Source: Spirosoma sp. SC4-14 (GTDB lineage Bacteria; Bacteroidota; Bacteroidia; Cytophagales; Spirosomataceae). From it: 64,000 nt of DNA. The notes beneath the pieces were generated by a model. It searched no databases. It was not told the DNA's origin and saw only the letters and a program-made list of their open reading frames with translations. Positions within the stretch are counted from its first letter, which is position 1. Every line of letters begins with the position of its first letter. This document shows, in pieces, positions 8,601 through 18,785 of the stretch. The translations under genes were made by a program, and so were the position numbers. The DNA lies in contig NZ_CP147518.1 in NCBI RefSeq assembly GCF_037201965.1, forward strand, positions 743,001 through 807,000, written 5' to 3'.

Positions 8601-10118
8601 ATGCAAACGTCCCGTACTACAACTCTATCGTTTGACGAATACGTTCAGCACGACGCTACTGGTCTGGCTCAACTTGTTCGATCGGGCGAAGTTACGGCTC
8701 CTGAATTGCTCGAAACAGCCATTGCTCGTGCCGAAGCCGTTAATCCTGAACTCAATGCTATTGTAACGCCCTTGTACGATAAAGGCCGTGAAATGGCTAC
8801 ACATTTGCCTGGCGATGGGCCGTTTCGGGGAGTTCCGTTTTTATTGAAAGACCTGGAGTTCGAATGGGCTGGAACACCCATGAAATCGGGTTGTCGGGGT
8901 TATCAGAACTATGTGTCTACAACCGATAGCGAAGTAGTAAGGCGACTAAAAGCAGCAGGGCTGGTCTTTTTCGGAAAAACCAATACGCCCGAATTTGGCC
9001 TGACACCCTATACGGAGCCGCAACTATACGGCCCTGCCCGAAATCCCTGGAAGCCAACTCATTCGCCGGGTGGGTCGAGTGGTGGATCGGCAGTAGCGGT
9101 AGCTGCCGGAATCGTGCCAGCGGCCAGTGCGTCGGATGGGGGCGGTTCTATTCGGATTCCGGCAGCCTGCTGCGGGCTGTTTGGGCTAAAACCTTCGCGG
9201 GGACGGGTTACGCTTGGCCCGCGTTTTGGCGAGTTGTGGAATGGTGCTGTCATTGGTCATTCGGTGACGCGCAGTGTTCGCGATAGTGCCGGACTGCTGG
9301 ATGCCATTGCCGGACCATTAGCGGGCGACCCATATGGTATTACGCCACCCGAACGGCCGTTTGTTGAAGAAGTAAGCCGAGAGCCTGGCAGGCTCCGAAT
9401 CGCTTTTTCGACGCAGACGCTGATTCCGGCACAGTCCGTCGATCCAGAATGCGTTAACGCCGTTCGGGATGCTGCTCAACTGCTGGAAAGCCTGGGCCAC
9501 ACGGTAGAGGAAATTGCATTGCCGTACGAAAAATCGATTGTTACGGAGGCTTTTTTCGTAAATGTGCTTAGCGAAACAGCCGCTACACTGCGTGAACTAG
9601 GTGAATACCTTGGCCGGCCAACCCAGCGAAGCGATGTAGAACTGAATACGTGGGCGCAGGCTCGATTGGCCGAAGGTTTCTCAGCAACGGATGTAGCCTA
9701 TCAGAAACGTCGCTGGAATTCGCTCAACCGCAGTATGGGGCAGTTGCACGAAAAATATGATGTGTTCTTAACCCCTACGCTGCCACGCCCACCCATTGCT
9801 ATCGGTACCTTTCAGAATAAAGCATCGGAGCAACGATTGCTCAAACTGGTTGACTCGCTTGGTGGATTGAAATACCTGAATGGGAGCAAAATTGTCGATG
9901 AGCTGGCCGAACGTTCGCTGGGTTACATTTCATTCACCGTCATTACGAACATGACTGGTCAGCCCTCCATGTCGGTTCCGCTTCATTGGTCGCCCGATGG
10001 TTTGCCGATTGGGACTATGTTTGCCGCCAAACTGGGCGATGAGGCCACGTTGTTCCGATTGGCTGGTCAACTGGAGAAGGCCCGCCCGTGGTTCAATAAA
10101 CGCCCAACTAGTTATTGA
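8601..10118 (+). CDS. amidase signature family hydrolase
   Basis: A 505-residue amidase with the Ser-cisSer-Lys triad visible: K83 in PFLLKD, S159 in PGGSSGGSA and nucleophile S183 in DGGGSIRIP (the 24-residue spacing between the two serines is the family norm). It hydrolyses an amide of unknown identity, probably in the cytoplasm because no signal peptide is seen. It is unlikely to be GatA: no gatB or gatC is nearby, and the C-terminal half looks like the stand-alone 6-aminohexanoate-cyclic-dimer hydrolase-type amidases. It lies 58 bases after the M61 peptidase on the same strand, so a shared message is possible. Confidence 0.88.
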   Translation: MQTSRTTTLSFDEYVQHDATGLAQLVRSGEVTAPELLETAIARAEAVNPELNAIVTPLYDKGREMATHLPGDGPFRGVPFLLKDLEFEWAGTPMKSGCRGYQNYVSTTDSEVVRRLKAAGLVFFGKTNTPEFGLTPYTEPQLYGPARNPWKPTHSPGGSSGGSAVAVAAGIVPAASASDGGGSIRIPAACCGLFGLKPSRGRVTLGPRFGELWNGAVIGHSVTRSVRDSAGLLDAIAGPLAGDPYGITPPERPFVEEVSREPGRLRIAFSTQTLIPAQSVDPECVNAVRDAAQLLESLGHTVEEIALPYEKSIVTEAFFVNVLSETAATLRELGEYLGRPTQRSDVELNTWAQARLAEGFSATDVAYQKRRWNSLNRSMGQLHEKYDVFLTPTLPRPPIAIGTFQNKASEQRLLKLVDSLGGLKYLNGSKIVDELAERSLGYISFTVITNMTGQPSMSVPLHWSPDGLPIGTMFAAKLGDEATLFRLAGQLEKARPWFNKRPTSY

Positions 10119-10144
10119 TCTGTTGGTATCAGAGATGGTTCTGG

Positions 10145-11335
10145 CTATGCGCGGGCAGTTTGGGGCTTTGCCACGGCTTTGGCTCCCGGCGAAAACCGAT
10201 CTTTTAGTTTCAGGAACTGTTTTTCAAAATATTCGTAGGAGAGCCAGGCTACGAGCGTAGTCATGGCGTAGCTTGTTATATACAACAGCACCGAAAACCC
10301 CAGGCTATAGGGCATAAACTGACGGATAACGTACAGGCACGATACGATCACAACCGGATGATACATATAGAGCCCGTACGAAATCTTGCCCATAAAGTTG
10401 CAAAGCCTGTTTTCGAGATTGATGACCGAGTTGGGATTGGCCGCCAGATTCATTAGCAGAAAAACAAAAAATAGCGCGTAGCCTTCGTAGTTCAGCCCCG
10501 GAATTCGAATACCCAGTGCGAGCATTGTTCCTAATACAGCATACACGACCCACTGTACGGATTTCAGATACAATACAGTCAGGATGGGGTGTTTTTTAAA
10601 GACCAAATAAGCACCGATGCCGCCGATGGCCATTGTGCCGATGCGAAAATGAGCCAGAAAATCCGATACCAGTAGCATCGTTGTTCCGGCTTCGGGAGCA
10701 GTTGAACCGGGGCCATAGCGCAGCCAGAAAAAACCTGCTGCCAACAAAAGCGCAATACTGGCCAGCGTGAGTATTGTCCGGCGAGGTCGAAGGCTTCCTA
10801 CCAGCCAGGGCCAGATCAGGTAGAACTGCTCTTCGACGCCAATCGACCATGTGTGCGAACACAGCGGCATTTCGTGGTAGAGCGTGAGCGCTATATTGGG
10901 CATAACGATTCCAAAAAATGCCAGCTTTTGCCAGAAATGGTCATAGGCATGTTCGGAAACACCAGGAATATAAAGCGCCGGGATGTGCGGAAATACGAAA
11001 AAACTTAATCCAATGATCCAGAAATAGAGCGGCCAGATGCGCAAAATGCGTCTTACGTAGAAATTGCCGATATGAATGCGACCGGCATACTGCTTTTCGG
11101 CCAGTAACAGATACGTGATCAGAAAGCCACTTAAGACAAAAAACAGTGCAACGCCTAAGCGTCCGGCCTGATAAACAACCGGGTGTTCGTTGGTTTTGTC
11201 GAAGGTGTCCGTATAACCATAAATGGTCTTAAACTGCTCAATATGGTGAAAGACCACCGAGGATGCTGCAAGAAAACGTACTCCGTTAAAGCCGGAAAAA
11301 TAGACGGCGGATGGGTTTTTAGCCGACATAGTCAC
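10145..11335 (-). CDS. membrane acyltransferase, OafA/YrhL (acyltransferase 3) family
   Basis: A 396-residue integral membrane protein with about ten hydrophobic segments. Diagnostic features are the N-terminal NGVRFLAASSVVFHHIEQ (the conserved Arg/His region), FFVLSGFLITYLLLAE, and TWSIGVEEQFYLIWPW. Members O-acylate (often O-acetylate) cell-surface polysaccharides, peptidoglycan or lipids at the inner membrane. The substrate cannot be told from the sequence. It is convergent with the amidase (26-base gap) and the neighbours give no hint of a polysaccharide cluster. Confidence 0.9.
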   Translation of the reverse strand: MTMSAKNPSAVYFSGFNGVRFLAASSVVFHHIEQFKTIYGYTDTFDKTNEHPVVYQAGRLGVALFFVLSGFLITYLLLAEKQYAGRIHIGNFYVRRILRIWPLYFWIIGLSFFVFPHIPALYIPGVSEHAYDHFWQKLAFFGIVMPNIALTLYHEMPLCSHTWSIGVEEQFYLIWPWLVGSLRPRRTILTLASIALLLAAGFFWLRYGPGSTAPEAGTTMLLVSDFLAHFRIGTMAIGGIGAYLVFKKHPILTVLYLKSVQWVVYAVLGTMLALGIRIPGLNYEGYALFFVFLLMNLAANPNSVINLENRLCNFMGKISYGLYMYHPVVIVSCLYVIRQFMPYSLGFSVLLYITSYAMTTLVAWLSYEYFEKQFLKLKDRFSPGAKAVAKPQTARA

Positions 11336-11452
11336 TAATTCGGTTCAGCCGTAAAAGTACGTAAAAAGTATCCTTGCTACGTTAGTTTCGGTAACAAGAA
11401 ACGCTTTCAATTGGTCCGGAACTGAGCAACCGGCCCACTCAGGCACAACTCA

Positions 11453-12064
11453 TCAGGAGGAAAATCCCCGGCTGCGCCCGCCAAAAAAACCACTTCGCCC
11501 ACGCGAAGGACGACTTGTCCGCACAACGCGCGACGTGCGGACATTCTCGCGAATCTGGTGCGAACGTTCGTATACGCTGGGGTTAGTATAAAAACGCGAA
11601 CCGTATCGGCGCTCGTCGTCGCGGTACTGAGGAGCCGTAGAACGGCCTAACATATAGCCCAGACTTCCCCAAAGCAGCGCATTGGCCAGACCATTGTGAT
11701 GATGAGTTCGGTAGGCACCCGGATTGTGCAGATAGGTATGAGTTGATTCATCACTTTCAACTAGTCGTTTGGCGGCTTCAACACTAAGCGTATCGCGGTG
11801 GCCATCGTAATAGCTTACAATAGCGCCCGCCTGAGTGGGGTCGGCCTGCACCTCGTCCGTAATTTTAAAATTACCCGGAGCCGTTTCGGTGATGTAGGTA
11901 CGAACACCTTTGCCGAAACGGGTTTCGGTTTCGTAATCGTCGGATTGATTATTGCCACAACTTTGCAAGAGGACAGAGCCATTAAGCAAAGCCAGACTAA
12001 GCGTAGTACTTAAGGTAATATCTTTTACGCGCCGAAGAACGGCATGTTTGCGAAGCGGTGTCAT
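11453..12064 (-). CDS. lipoprotein resembling the UPF0323 family
   Basis: The 203-residue protein has a basic N terminus, a hydrophobic segment and a lipobox (LLQSC, Cys at about 36), so it is probably a lipoprotein. The mature part has a small beta-like domain (VRTYITETAPGNFKI... DTLSVEAAKRLVE), a glycine-rich possible membrane segment (GLANALLWGSLGYMLG) and an Arg/Ser/Gly-rich tail ending SGFFGGRSRGFSS. From memory this layout, including the SGFFG tail, resembles the UPF0323 lipoproteins known from Helicobacter. I did not run a search. Function unknown. Confidence 0.6.
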   Translation of the reverse strand: MTPLRKHAVLRRVKDITLSTTLSLALLNGSVLLQSCGNNQSDDYETETRFGKGVRTYITETAPGNFKITDEVQADPTQAGAIVSYYDGHRDTLSVEAAKRLVESDESTHTYLHNPGAYRTHHHNGLANALLWGSLGYMLGRSTAPQYRDDERRYGSRFYTNPSVYERSHQIRENVRTSRVVRTSRPSRGRSGFFGGRSRGFSS

Positions 12065-12157
12065 AGCTTTATCAATTTGAGTACGCTAAACTACCGCTCT
12101 TGCTATCGGGGTGCAAGCAGATACGGATAAACCGTTGCGGGTCTTCACCAACGGTCG

Positions 12158-12910
12158 CTAGAACGGACGATGGTGATTGCCGAAGAGTACTGAAATGCCA
12201 GCCGATGCACTAACAATGCTGATGGGGCGGTCGCTGCTGTAATACGAACTTTCCGACTGCCCGTTGGTAGTTTTCGCTTTCGATGTCAGGTTATTAAATT
12301 GGCAAAGGGCCTGGGTGTAATCGCCATTGAGGTTCAATGAAAAGCTCCGGCCCAGTCGATAGCGAACGCTTATTCCGCCACCCAATGCCGTTGCCGTACT
12401 GGTCGATCCGGTTGTTTGCACCGACATATCAACGGGTCCAATATTTCCGGCAATGGCTGTATTGGGTAAAACGGCCTGGGCTCGGCCTGCCAGGAGCCGG
12501 GCATCGATAGCAAACCGACCAAGTGGAATACTAACGTAAGGCCCACCCATAATGGTTGTTACTGACCAGTTATCCGCTTTGACAGTCCATACATCGTTTT
12601 CATTGCGGTAAACAGTTGTTAGCAAGGCGTCGGTTTGTAGCGCATTGCGGTGTTGTTCTCCTTTTATCATCAAACCCACGCGCCCAATAATGCGATAGCC
12701 CGCTGCTACGTTTATCGATAGACCACGTCCGGCCATGCTAGCCTGATTGTCGATGGGGGAGCAGCTACCAAAGTGACCAACCGGTAAACTGGCTCCTGCC
12801 GACACGGCAAAGAATCCTTTTTTATCCTGATGCGATAAAATAAATGTCTTCTGACAAAACGAAACGGTGGTCATACCGGCCGCCAACACGGTTAAATAAA
12901 GCTTCTTCAT
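12158..12910 (-). CDS. probable outer-membrane beta-barrel protein
   Basis: The 250-residue protein carries a signal peptide (MKKLYLTVLAAGMTTVSFCQ). The mature part is made of alternating amphipathic strands with Gly-rich turns (GFFAVSAGASLPVGHFG, GRVGLMIKGEQ, GGGISVRYRLGRSFSLNLNGDYTQ) and ends with a strand (SASAGISVLFG), the pattern of a small outer-membrane barrel of about eight strands. No specific family is recognised. Neighbours are a lipoprotein downstream and trehalase upstream, all on the same strand with gaps near 100 bases. Confidence 0.65.
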   Translation of the reverse strand: MKKLYLTVLAAGMTTVSFCQKTFILSHQDKKGFFAVSAGASLPVGHFGSCSPIDNQASMAGRGLSINVAAGYRIIGRVGLMIKGEQHRNALQTDALLTTVYRNENDVWTVKADNWSVTTIMGGPYVSIPLGRFAIDARLLAGRAQAVLPNTAIAGNIGPVDMSVQTTGSTSTATALGGGISVRYRLGRSFSLNLNGDYTQALCQFNNLTSKAKTTNGQSESSYYSSDRPISIVSASAGISVLFGNHHRPF

Positions 12911-13008
12911 GGCGTAACGGGCTATAAATGAGTTTGGTATAGGCTTTCTGTAGGCTTATACAAACAAATTCGGTGCCACGATTACGCTTCTGACTCTTAT
13001 TAAAGAAA

Positions 13009-14553
13009 TTATTTTCCCTGCTTATCCTTTAAAAGTCTCAGATACACGCCGTTGGTCCAGCCAAAACCATCCTGGTTCGGGTATTCACCTCCGCCCGTAG
13101 TCAGTGATGCGTCTACCACATTATATTTCTCCATCATTTTGCCCGTAGCTTTAAAGACCTTGTCGTTGAGGCTAAGCCAGCGGTCGCGCCCTTCGTTGGC
13201 TGTTTCGGCGAAACCATAGTTTAAAAGACCTCGGTAAACAATCCACTGCAAAGGTGCCCAGCCATTGGGCCAGTCCCATTGCTGACCACTTTGCTGGAGG
13301 GTTGTAACCCAGCCGCCCGCCTGTAAGAAATCCGATTTCAGGCGTTCATGAACGCGTTCGGCCTGTTGGGGCGTGGCCAGCCGGAAGAAAAGCGGAAAAA
13401 CTCCGGCCAGCGTGAGCGAGGGTATCTGTTTTTGGGAAACGGCATCATAGTCATGAAAAAAGCCGGTTTCTTCGTTCCAGAACACGCGCTGAATTGCTTT
13501 CTGGCGATCATTAATCAACGGATCAAAATCGTCGTAGGCTGTTTTCCAGGCACCGGTCTGGATGGCTATATTGTGGAGAGTTACTTCGAGCCAGTATAGC
13601 AGGCAATTTAGATCAACCGGCGCAATATCGGCAGTATGAATATGCGCCAGCGTATGCTCATCGCGAAACCAACGACTGCTGAAATCCCAGCCCGATTCGC
13701 AGGCGGCCCGAATATGATTATAAAGTTCTTCGGGAGCGATGCCCAATGGTTCTGCTTTTTCGAGCAGTTCAATTTCCTGCCGATAGGATTCCGGTCGAGG
13801 AGTAGGTGTGTCGTCCCAGTAGCGGTTCAGAAAAGTACTGTCGTCGATTCGTACAACGCGCTGACTGGCCGATTGGCCTTGATACACGTTTGGCAGCCCG
13901 GCCATCCAGAAATCGTATTCGCGCTGGAGTTGCGGCTGGTAGCGGGCAAGTACGGCTTTCCCGTCAATATCAGCCAGCAAGCCAACCATAAGGGCGAAAA
14001 AAGGCGGTTGTGACCGACTCAGAAAATAGGTTCGATTGCCGTTGGGGATAAAACCAAATGTATCGATGAGGTAGGCAAAATTATCGACCATTCCCCGAAT
14101 CAGCTCAGTCCGACCCGATACCTGAAGGCCCAGTATGGTAAAGTAGCTGTCCCAGTAAAAAATCTCCCGAAAGCGGCCACCCGGCACAACATATGGGTGC
14201 GGAAGGGCCACGCGTGAACTCCCCGCAACGGGCATATCGGCAGGGCGGGTCAGCCGATCCCACAAGCGGTCGATGTGGTCGGCGGTGGCGAGGGTTGTAT
14301 CGCTGACGTAGTTACCAGCAGCTTGCTCAGGGACAACAAAATGGTCGCGGATGAAAGAATCCAGGTCAAAACCGGGCTTTATTTTTTCGACATCGTAGCG
14401 TGCCCTAAGCTCGTTTGCCGGAAGTCTGGGTATACAGTCGACAAATGTTTTGGAGTCACTGAAAACATAACTTAACTGAACATCGCGGAATAAGGGCCCA
14501 AAAAGCTGGTCGGGCGATAAAAAATGCAGGTGCGCAGGCAGTGTTGGAGACAC
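13009..14553 (-). CDS. cytoplasmic alpha,alpha-trehalase, GH37
   Basis: Hydrolyses trehalose to two glucose units. Both GH37 signatures are present: PGGRFREIFYWDSY at residues 125-138 and QWDWPNGWAPLQ near 424-435. The probable acid Asp is in ESGWDFSSRW and the base Glu in GGGEYPNQDGFGW. The 514-residue protein has no signal peptide, so it is the cytoplasmic (TreF-like) type and would act on imported or internally made trehalose. It is divergent from an MFS sugar transporter whose ATG is 121 bases away. The pair may be co-regulated, and the transporter may supply the sugar. Confidence 0.92.
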   Translation of the reverse strand: MSPTLPAHLHFLSPDQLFGPLFRDVQLSYVFSDSKTFVDCIPRLPANELRARYDVEKIKPGFDLDSFIRDHFVVPEQAAGNYVSDTTLATADHIDRLWDRLTRPADMPVAGSSRVALPHPYVVPGGRFREIFYWDSYFTILGLQVSGRTELIRGMVDNFAYLIDTFGFIPNGNRTYFLSRSQPPFFALMVGLLADIDGKAVLARYQPQLQREYDFWMAGLPNVYQGQSASQRVVRIDDSTFLNRYWDDTPTPRPESYRQEIELLEKAEPLGIAPEELYNHIRAACESGWDFSSRWFRDEHTLAHIHTADIAPVDLNCLLYWLEVTLHNIAIQTGAWKTAYDDFDPLINDRQKAIQRVFWNEETGFFHDYDAVSQKQIPSLTLAGVFPLFFRLATPQQAERVHERLKSDFLQAGGWVTTLQQSGQQWDWPNGWAPLQWIVYRGLLNYGFAETANEGRDRWLSLNDKVFKATGKMMEKYNVVDASLTTGGGEYPNQDGFGWTNGVYLRLLKDKQGK

Positions 14554-14674
14554 GATTTTCTATGAAAGTAAGAGTAACGGTGGTTTTTGCTACAACAAAA
14601 GAAATAGTATAATTCTGACAAGAAAAGAATTTCCGTATGTTTATCCCCACTGAACTTGTAACCACCGTACTTTT

Positions 14675-15964
14675 ATGAATTTTTGGCGTGTTAAATTATC
14701 GCTTTTACTAAACTATTTTGTCTTTGCCATTCTGCTAAACAGCGTTGGAACAGTTATTCTTCAGGTACAGAATAACTATAGCGTATCGGCCTCATCAGCC
14801 AGCGTTCTGGAAGCCTTCAAAGATCTTTCGATCGCATTTGTCTCGTTCATTGTTGCTTCTTACATCACCCGTATTGGTTATAAGCGAGCCATGCTCATTG
14901 CTCTCGGCATCGTAACGGTGTCCTGTCTGCTTATGCCACAACTACCTGGCTTCTGGACAACGAAATTGCTCTTTGCGGCTACTGGAGCCAGTTTTGCGTT
15001 GATTAAAGTCTCCATTTTCGCTACCATTGGCCTGGTTACTGACGATTCGAATGGGCACGCCAGTTTTATGAACTTTCTGGAGTCGTTTTTTATGATTGGG
15101 GTGCTATCTGGCTATTTTCTGTTTAGCGCCTTCGTCGATGATACGAATCCCAGATCGACTTCGTGGCTGATGGTCTATTATGTGCTGGCTGGCATTGCAC
15201 TGGTTGCGTTTCTGCTTCTGCTCAGCACACCCATCGATGAGTCGAGTATTCAGCGCGAAACAATTAATGCACCACTGGCCAAAGCACTGGTGGCCGATCT
15301 GGGCGATATGGTTAAACTGGCCATTACGCCGGTTGTGCTGGTGTTTATTGTAACGGCCTTCATTTATGTGCTGATGGAGCAGGGCATCATGAGCTGGTTG
15401 CCTACGTTTAACAGCCAGATCCTGAAATTGCCGATTTCGCTCAGCATTCAGATGGCCAGTATTCTGGCCGCTTCAACGGCGATTGGCCGATTTATGGCGG
15501 GCTTGCTGCTGCGTCGGCTGTCGTGGTATTGGCTGCTGATCATCTGCCTGATTGTGGCTGCAGGGCTGGTGTTGCTGGCCTTACCGCTAGCCGCGTCGGT
15601 GGGCGAGAAAAAAGTAACGGGCTGGGCCGATGCACCAATTGCTGCGTTCATTTTTCCAATGATTGGCCTCCTGATTGCCCCCATTTATCCAGCCATTAAC
15701 TCCGCTATCCTGAGTAGTTTGCCGCTACGGAAGCACGGACCAATGGCCGGGTTGATCGTTATCTTCTCGGCGCTTGGCGGCACTACGGGCTCCATCATTA
15801 CGGGCCACGTTTTCGAAGCCTACGGTGGGCAAACGGCTTTCTATTTCTCGCTGGTGCCAATTGGACTGTTGGTTGTTTTACTGACCATATTCCGACGGAT
15901 GCAGGCGAAGGCCGGTATTTCGGATAAAGTGGTACTGGATAAGGCCGCAATGGGGGGGCATTGA
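14675..15964 (+). CDS. MFS transporter, FucP/TsgA-like sugar permease
   Basis: A 429-residue, 12-segment major facilitator protein. The N terminus (LLNYFVFAILLNSVGTVILQVQ), Gly/Arg-containing loops between segments 2 and 3 (SYITRIGYKRAM) and the C-terminal half with GTTGSIITGHVFEAYG are like the FucP/TsgA group of sugar:H+ symporters. The substrate is not determined by the sequence. Divergence from a trehalase gene suggests a glucose-related or disaccharide substrate, which is inference. The gene begins only a few bases after a partial -7-like element (TACTTTTA), so its leader may be very short. Confidence 0.8.
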   Translation: MNFWRVKLSLLLNYFVFAILLNSVGTVILQVQNNYSVSASSASVLEAFKDLSIAFVSFIVASYITRIGYKRAMLIALGIVTVSCLLMPQLPGFWTTKLLFAATGASFALIKVSIFATIGLVTDDSNGHASFMNFLESFFMIGVLSGYFLFSAFVDDTNPRSTSWLMVYYVLAGIALVAFLLLLSTPIDESSIQRETINAPLAKALVADLGDMVKLAITPVVLVFIVTAFIYVLMEQGIMSWLPTFNSQILKLPISLSIQMASILAASTAIGRFMAGLLLRRLSWYWLLIICLIVAAGLVLLALPLAASVGEKKVTGWADAPIAAFIFPMIGLLIAPIYPAINSAILSSLPLRKHGPMAGLIVIFSALGGTTGSIITGHVFEAYGGQTAFYFSLVPIGLLVVLLTIFRRMQAKAGISDKVVLDKAAMGGH

Positions 15965-16023
15965 TAGGAAAATAACTCCTGGGCAGAGGCTGTTTTTAAG
16001 TTATGGGCATTTTCAGAACATAC

Positions 16024-16054
16024 TTGTCGCTGCGCGGTTTTTTTTGTATCTTAG
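16024..16054 (+). promoter_or_regulatory. candidate promoter of uvrB
   Basis: TTG at 16024-16026 and TATCTTAG at 16047-16054 are separated by 20 bases. The -7 element differs by one base from the Bacteroidota TAnnTTTG. The transcript would start near 16060, leaving a leader of about 16 bases before the uvrB ATG at 16076. Confidence 0.45.
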
Positions 16055-16075
16055 CCAGATTACACAGCTCGACTA

Positions 16076-18097
16076 ATGAACTTCAAATTAACGTCAGAAT
16101 TTCAGCCTACCGGCGATCAGCCAAAGGCCATTGAACAACTGGTTAAGGGTATAAAAGAGGGCGAACCGGCTCAGGTATTGCTCGGGGTCACGGGATCAGG
16201 CAAGACATTTTCTGTAGCCAATGTTATTGCGCAAACCAATCGACCTACGCTGGTACTGAGTCATAACAAGACCCTGGCAGCACAGCTTTACGGCGAATTC
16301 AAGCAGTTTTTTCCTGAAAATGCGGTCGAATACTTCATCAGCTATTACGACTACTACCAGCCCGAAGCATACATTGCTACCACCAATACCTACATCGAAA
16401 AAGATCTGGCCATCAACGAAGAAATCGACAAACTACGGCTGGCTGCTACGTCGGCACTGATGAGTGGTCGGCGGGATGTGATTGTGGTCGCTTCGGTGTC
16501 GTGCATCTATGGCATGGGTAATCCCGAAGAATTTAAACGAAATGTGGTGCGGATTGGTGTGGGCGAACGCATGAGCCGAAATCAGTTTCTGCATCAACTG
16601 GTCGAGATTTTGTATAGCCGTACGGAAGGCGATTTTCAGCGGGGTAATTTCAGAGTCAAGGGCGATACCGTCGATCTGTACGTGGCTTATGCCGATTTTG
16701 CGTATCGGGTCATCTTTTTTGGCGATGAAATCGAGACCATTCAGCAAATCGACCCATCGACGGGCCGAAAAATTTCGGAAGAACAGATCGTGACGATTTT
16801 CCCGGCCAACCTGTTCGTAACGGGGCGGGATACGCTCAATAGTGCAATTCATGAGATTCAGGACGATCTGGTTGCGCAGATTCGCTACTTCGAATCTGAT
16901 TTTCGGGAGCAGGAGGCCACACGGATTAAAGAACGCACCGAGTTCGATCTGGAAATGATGCGCGAGCTGGGCTACTGTTCCGGTATCGAAAACTATTCCC
17001 GCTATTTTGATCGGCGGCAACCGGGCCAGCGACCGTTCTGCCTGCTCGATTATTTCCCCGACGATTATCTGCTGGTGATCGACGAAAGTCACGTCACGAT
17101 TCCGCAGATACGGGCTATGTGGGGGGGCGATCGCTCCCGCAAAACCGCCCTGGTCGATTATGGGTTTCGGTTGCCGTCGGCGATGGATAACCGCCCGCTT
17201 ACCTTTCAGGAATTTGAAGATTTGTCGGGGCAAACCATTTATGTGTCGGCTACTCCTGCCGACTATGAACTACGCCGGAGCGAAGGTGTTGTTGTCGAAC
17301 AATTGATTCGCCCAACGGGCCTGCTCGATCCTGAAATTGAAGTACGGCCGAGCCTGAACCAGATTGATGACCTGCTCGAATCGATCGATGGCCGTGTAAA
17401 AAATAATGAACGCGTATTGGTCACAACGCTTACCAAACGCATGGCCGAAGAACTCACAAAATACCTCGATCGGGTTGGTATTAAAACGCGATATATTCAC
17501 TCTGAAGTGAAAACGCTCGACCGGGTCGAAATTCTTCGCGATCTGCGACTGGGTAATTTCGATGTGCTGGTGGGGGTAAATCTACTACGCGAAGGGCTCG
17601 ACCTGCCCGAAGTATCGCTGGTAGCCATTATGGATGCCGATAAAGAAGGTTTTCTGCGCGACATTCGATCGTTGATCCAGACTATTGGCCGGGCGGCCCG
17701 GAATGCCAATGGTAAAGTAATTATGTATGCCGACACGATTACGGGATCGATGCAGAAAGCAATTGAAGAAACCAATCGCCGTCGGTCGATTCAGATGGAA
17801 TACAACGCTGATAATGGTATTGTGCCAACAACCGTACTGAAATCCCGCGAGGCCATCATGGGACAAACCAAAGTGGCCGATTCCAAAGCCAAACATTTTT
17901 ATGTTGAGCCCGAAGAAATTCGGATTGCAGCCGATCCGGTGGTGCAGTATATGGGCAAAAACGATCTGGAAAAGATTATTAATGAAACGCAGGCTAAAAT
18001 GGAACGAGCTGCTAAAGACCTCGATTTCCTGGAGGCTGCCCGGCTACGGGATGAGTTATTTCAACTGCGCGATAAACTAAAGCAGGCAATGGCTTAG
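16076..18097 (+). CDS. uvrB: excinuclease ABC subunit B
   Basis: The damage-verifying helicase-like subunit of nucleotide excision repair; it is loaded by UvrA and recruits UvrC. The 673-residue length is normal. Features seen: Walker A GVTGSGKT at 37-44, the beta-hairpin YYDYYQPEAY that inserts between DNA strands, DEAD-type Walker B VIDESH, the helicase motif VI region QTIGRAARN, and a C-terminal UVR motif (about 630-670) that contacts UvrC. There is no uvrA or uvrC nearby, which is normal. A 22-bp-stem hairpin follows the stop codon directly. Confidence 0.97.
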   Translation: MNFKLTSEFQPTGDQPKAIEQLVKGIKEGEPAQVLLGVTGSGKTFSVANVIAQTNRPTLVLSHNKTLAAQLYGEFKQFFPENAVEYFISYYDYYQPEAYIATTNTYIEKDLAINEEIDKLRLAATSALMSGRRDVIVVASVSCIYGMGNPEEFKRNVVRIGVGERMSRNQFLHQLVEILYSRTEGDFQRGNFRVKGDTVDLYVAYADFAYRVIFFGDEIETIQQIDPSTGRKISEEQIVTIFPANLFVTGRDTLNSAIHEIQDDLVAQIRYFESDFREQEATRIKERTEFDLEMMRELGYCSGIENYSRYFDRRQPGQRPFCLLDYFPDDYLLVIDESHVTIPQIRAMWGGDRSRKTALVDYGFRLPSAMDNRPLTFQEFEDLSGQTIYVSATPADYELRRSEGVVVEQLIRPTGLLDPEIEVRPSLNQIDDLLESIDGRVKNNERVLVTTLTKRMAEELTKYLDRVGIKTRYIHSEVKTLDRVEILRDLRLGNFDVLVGVNLLREGLDLPEVSLVAIMDADKEGFLRDIRSLIQTIGRAARNANGKVIMYADTITGSMQKAIEETNRRRSIQMEYNADNGIVPTTVLKSREAIMGQTKVADSKAKHFYVEPEEIRIAADPVVQYMGKNDLEKIINETQAKMERAAKDLDFLEAARLRDELFQLRDKLKQAMA

Positions 18098-18098
18098 T

Positions 18099-18160
18099 AA
18101 TTTTAAGTGTCTGGTCTGAATCAAGCCAATAGCTTTCGTTCAGACCAGACTCCTAAAATT
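18099..18160 (+). terminator. long-stem hairpin directly after uvrB
   Basis: The arms 18099-18120 and 18139-18160 pair over 22 bp with two mismatches around an 18-base loop. The stem contains GTCTGGTCTGAA and ends in A/T-rich flanks (AATTTTA). It begins one base after the uvrB stop codon and is the obvious 3' end signal of that message, although the U-tract lies within the stem rather than after it. Confidence 0.65.
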
Positions 18161-18247
18161 GCCCGGTTGTAGATAGACTGCCTTTGGTTACAAAAAAACG
18201 CTATCTTGCAGTTTATCAGATAGAAAAATCCCTTTCCACTCCCTGCC

Positions 18248-18775
18248 ATGCGTCGTGTCCTTCTTCTACTCGGTATTATTGCTGTTATATTACTGGCCGG
18301 TTTTTTTGCTCTCCGTATATGGACCAAGTCCAGCAGTCCGGAGTCGATGGCGTTATATAGCCAGGATGGATTTAGTATAAAAGTTGATTACTGCCGACCG
18401 TATAAGAAAGGTCGTACTATTTTTGGCGGATTGGTTCCCTATGGAAATGTGTGGCGTACGGGAGCCAACGAAGCTACAGTAATTGAACTTGGTCAGAATG
18501 TCGATATTGCCGGAAAAGCATTGAGTGCCGGAACCTATTCGCTCTGGACAATTCCGACCAGGGAGAACTGGACAATTATTTTCAACCGCGAAACGGGTCA
18601 GTGGGGAACAGATTATAACCCCGCTGAGGATGTGTTGCGAGTGCCTGTTCCTGCACAGCCCCACAATCCGGTTGCCGACCAGTTTACGATCATGTTTAGC
18701 CCCGAAACGGATGGCGCAGACATGCTTCTGATCTGGGACCAAACCGAAGTGGTAGTACCTATTCGGAAGCAATAG
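18248..18775 (+). CDS. DUF2911 family protein with N-terminal membrane anchor
   Basis: The 175-residue protein has one N-terminal hydrophobic segment (residues 4-24) and a DUF2911 domain from about 40 to the end, with the typical blocks VDYCRPYKKGRTIFGGLVPYGNVWRTGANEA (split here by the usual turns), GTYSLWTIPTRENWTIIFN and WGTDYNPAEDVLRV. The domain is common in Bacteroidota and has no established function. The anchor suggests the domain faces the periplasm. Ten bases separate its stop from that of the convergent esterase gene. Confidence 0.85.
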   Translation: MRRVLLLLGIIAVILLAGFFALRIWTKSSSPESMALYSQDGFSIKVDYCRPYKKGRTIFGGLVPYGNVWRTGANEATVIELGQNVDIAGKALSAGTYSLWTIPTRENWTIIFNRETGQWGTDYNPAEDVLRVPVPAQPHNPVADQFTIMFSPETDGADMLLIWDQTEVVVPIRKQ

Positions 18776-18785
18776 GGCGGTGGGC

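Noticed and set aside
8601..10118. GatA subunit of the Glu-tRNA(Gln) amidotransferase
   Set aside because: The amidase signature is present, but no gatB/gatC neighbours exist and the C-terminal half looks like stand-alone amidases.
16433..17233. 266-codon open frame antisense to uvrB
   Set aside because: It lies wholly inside uvrB, has no domain, and follows the codon pattern of the sense gene; a shadow.
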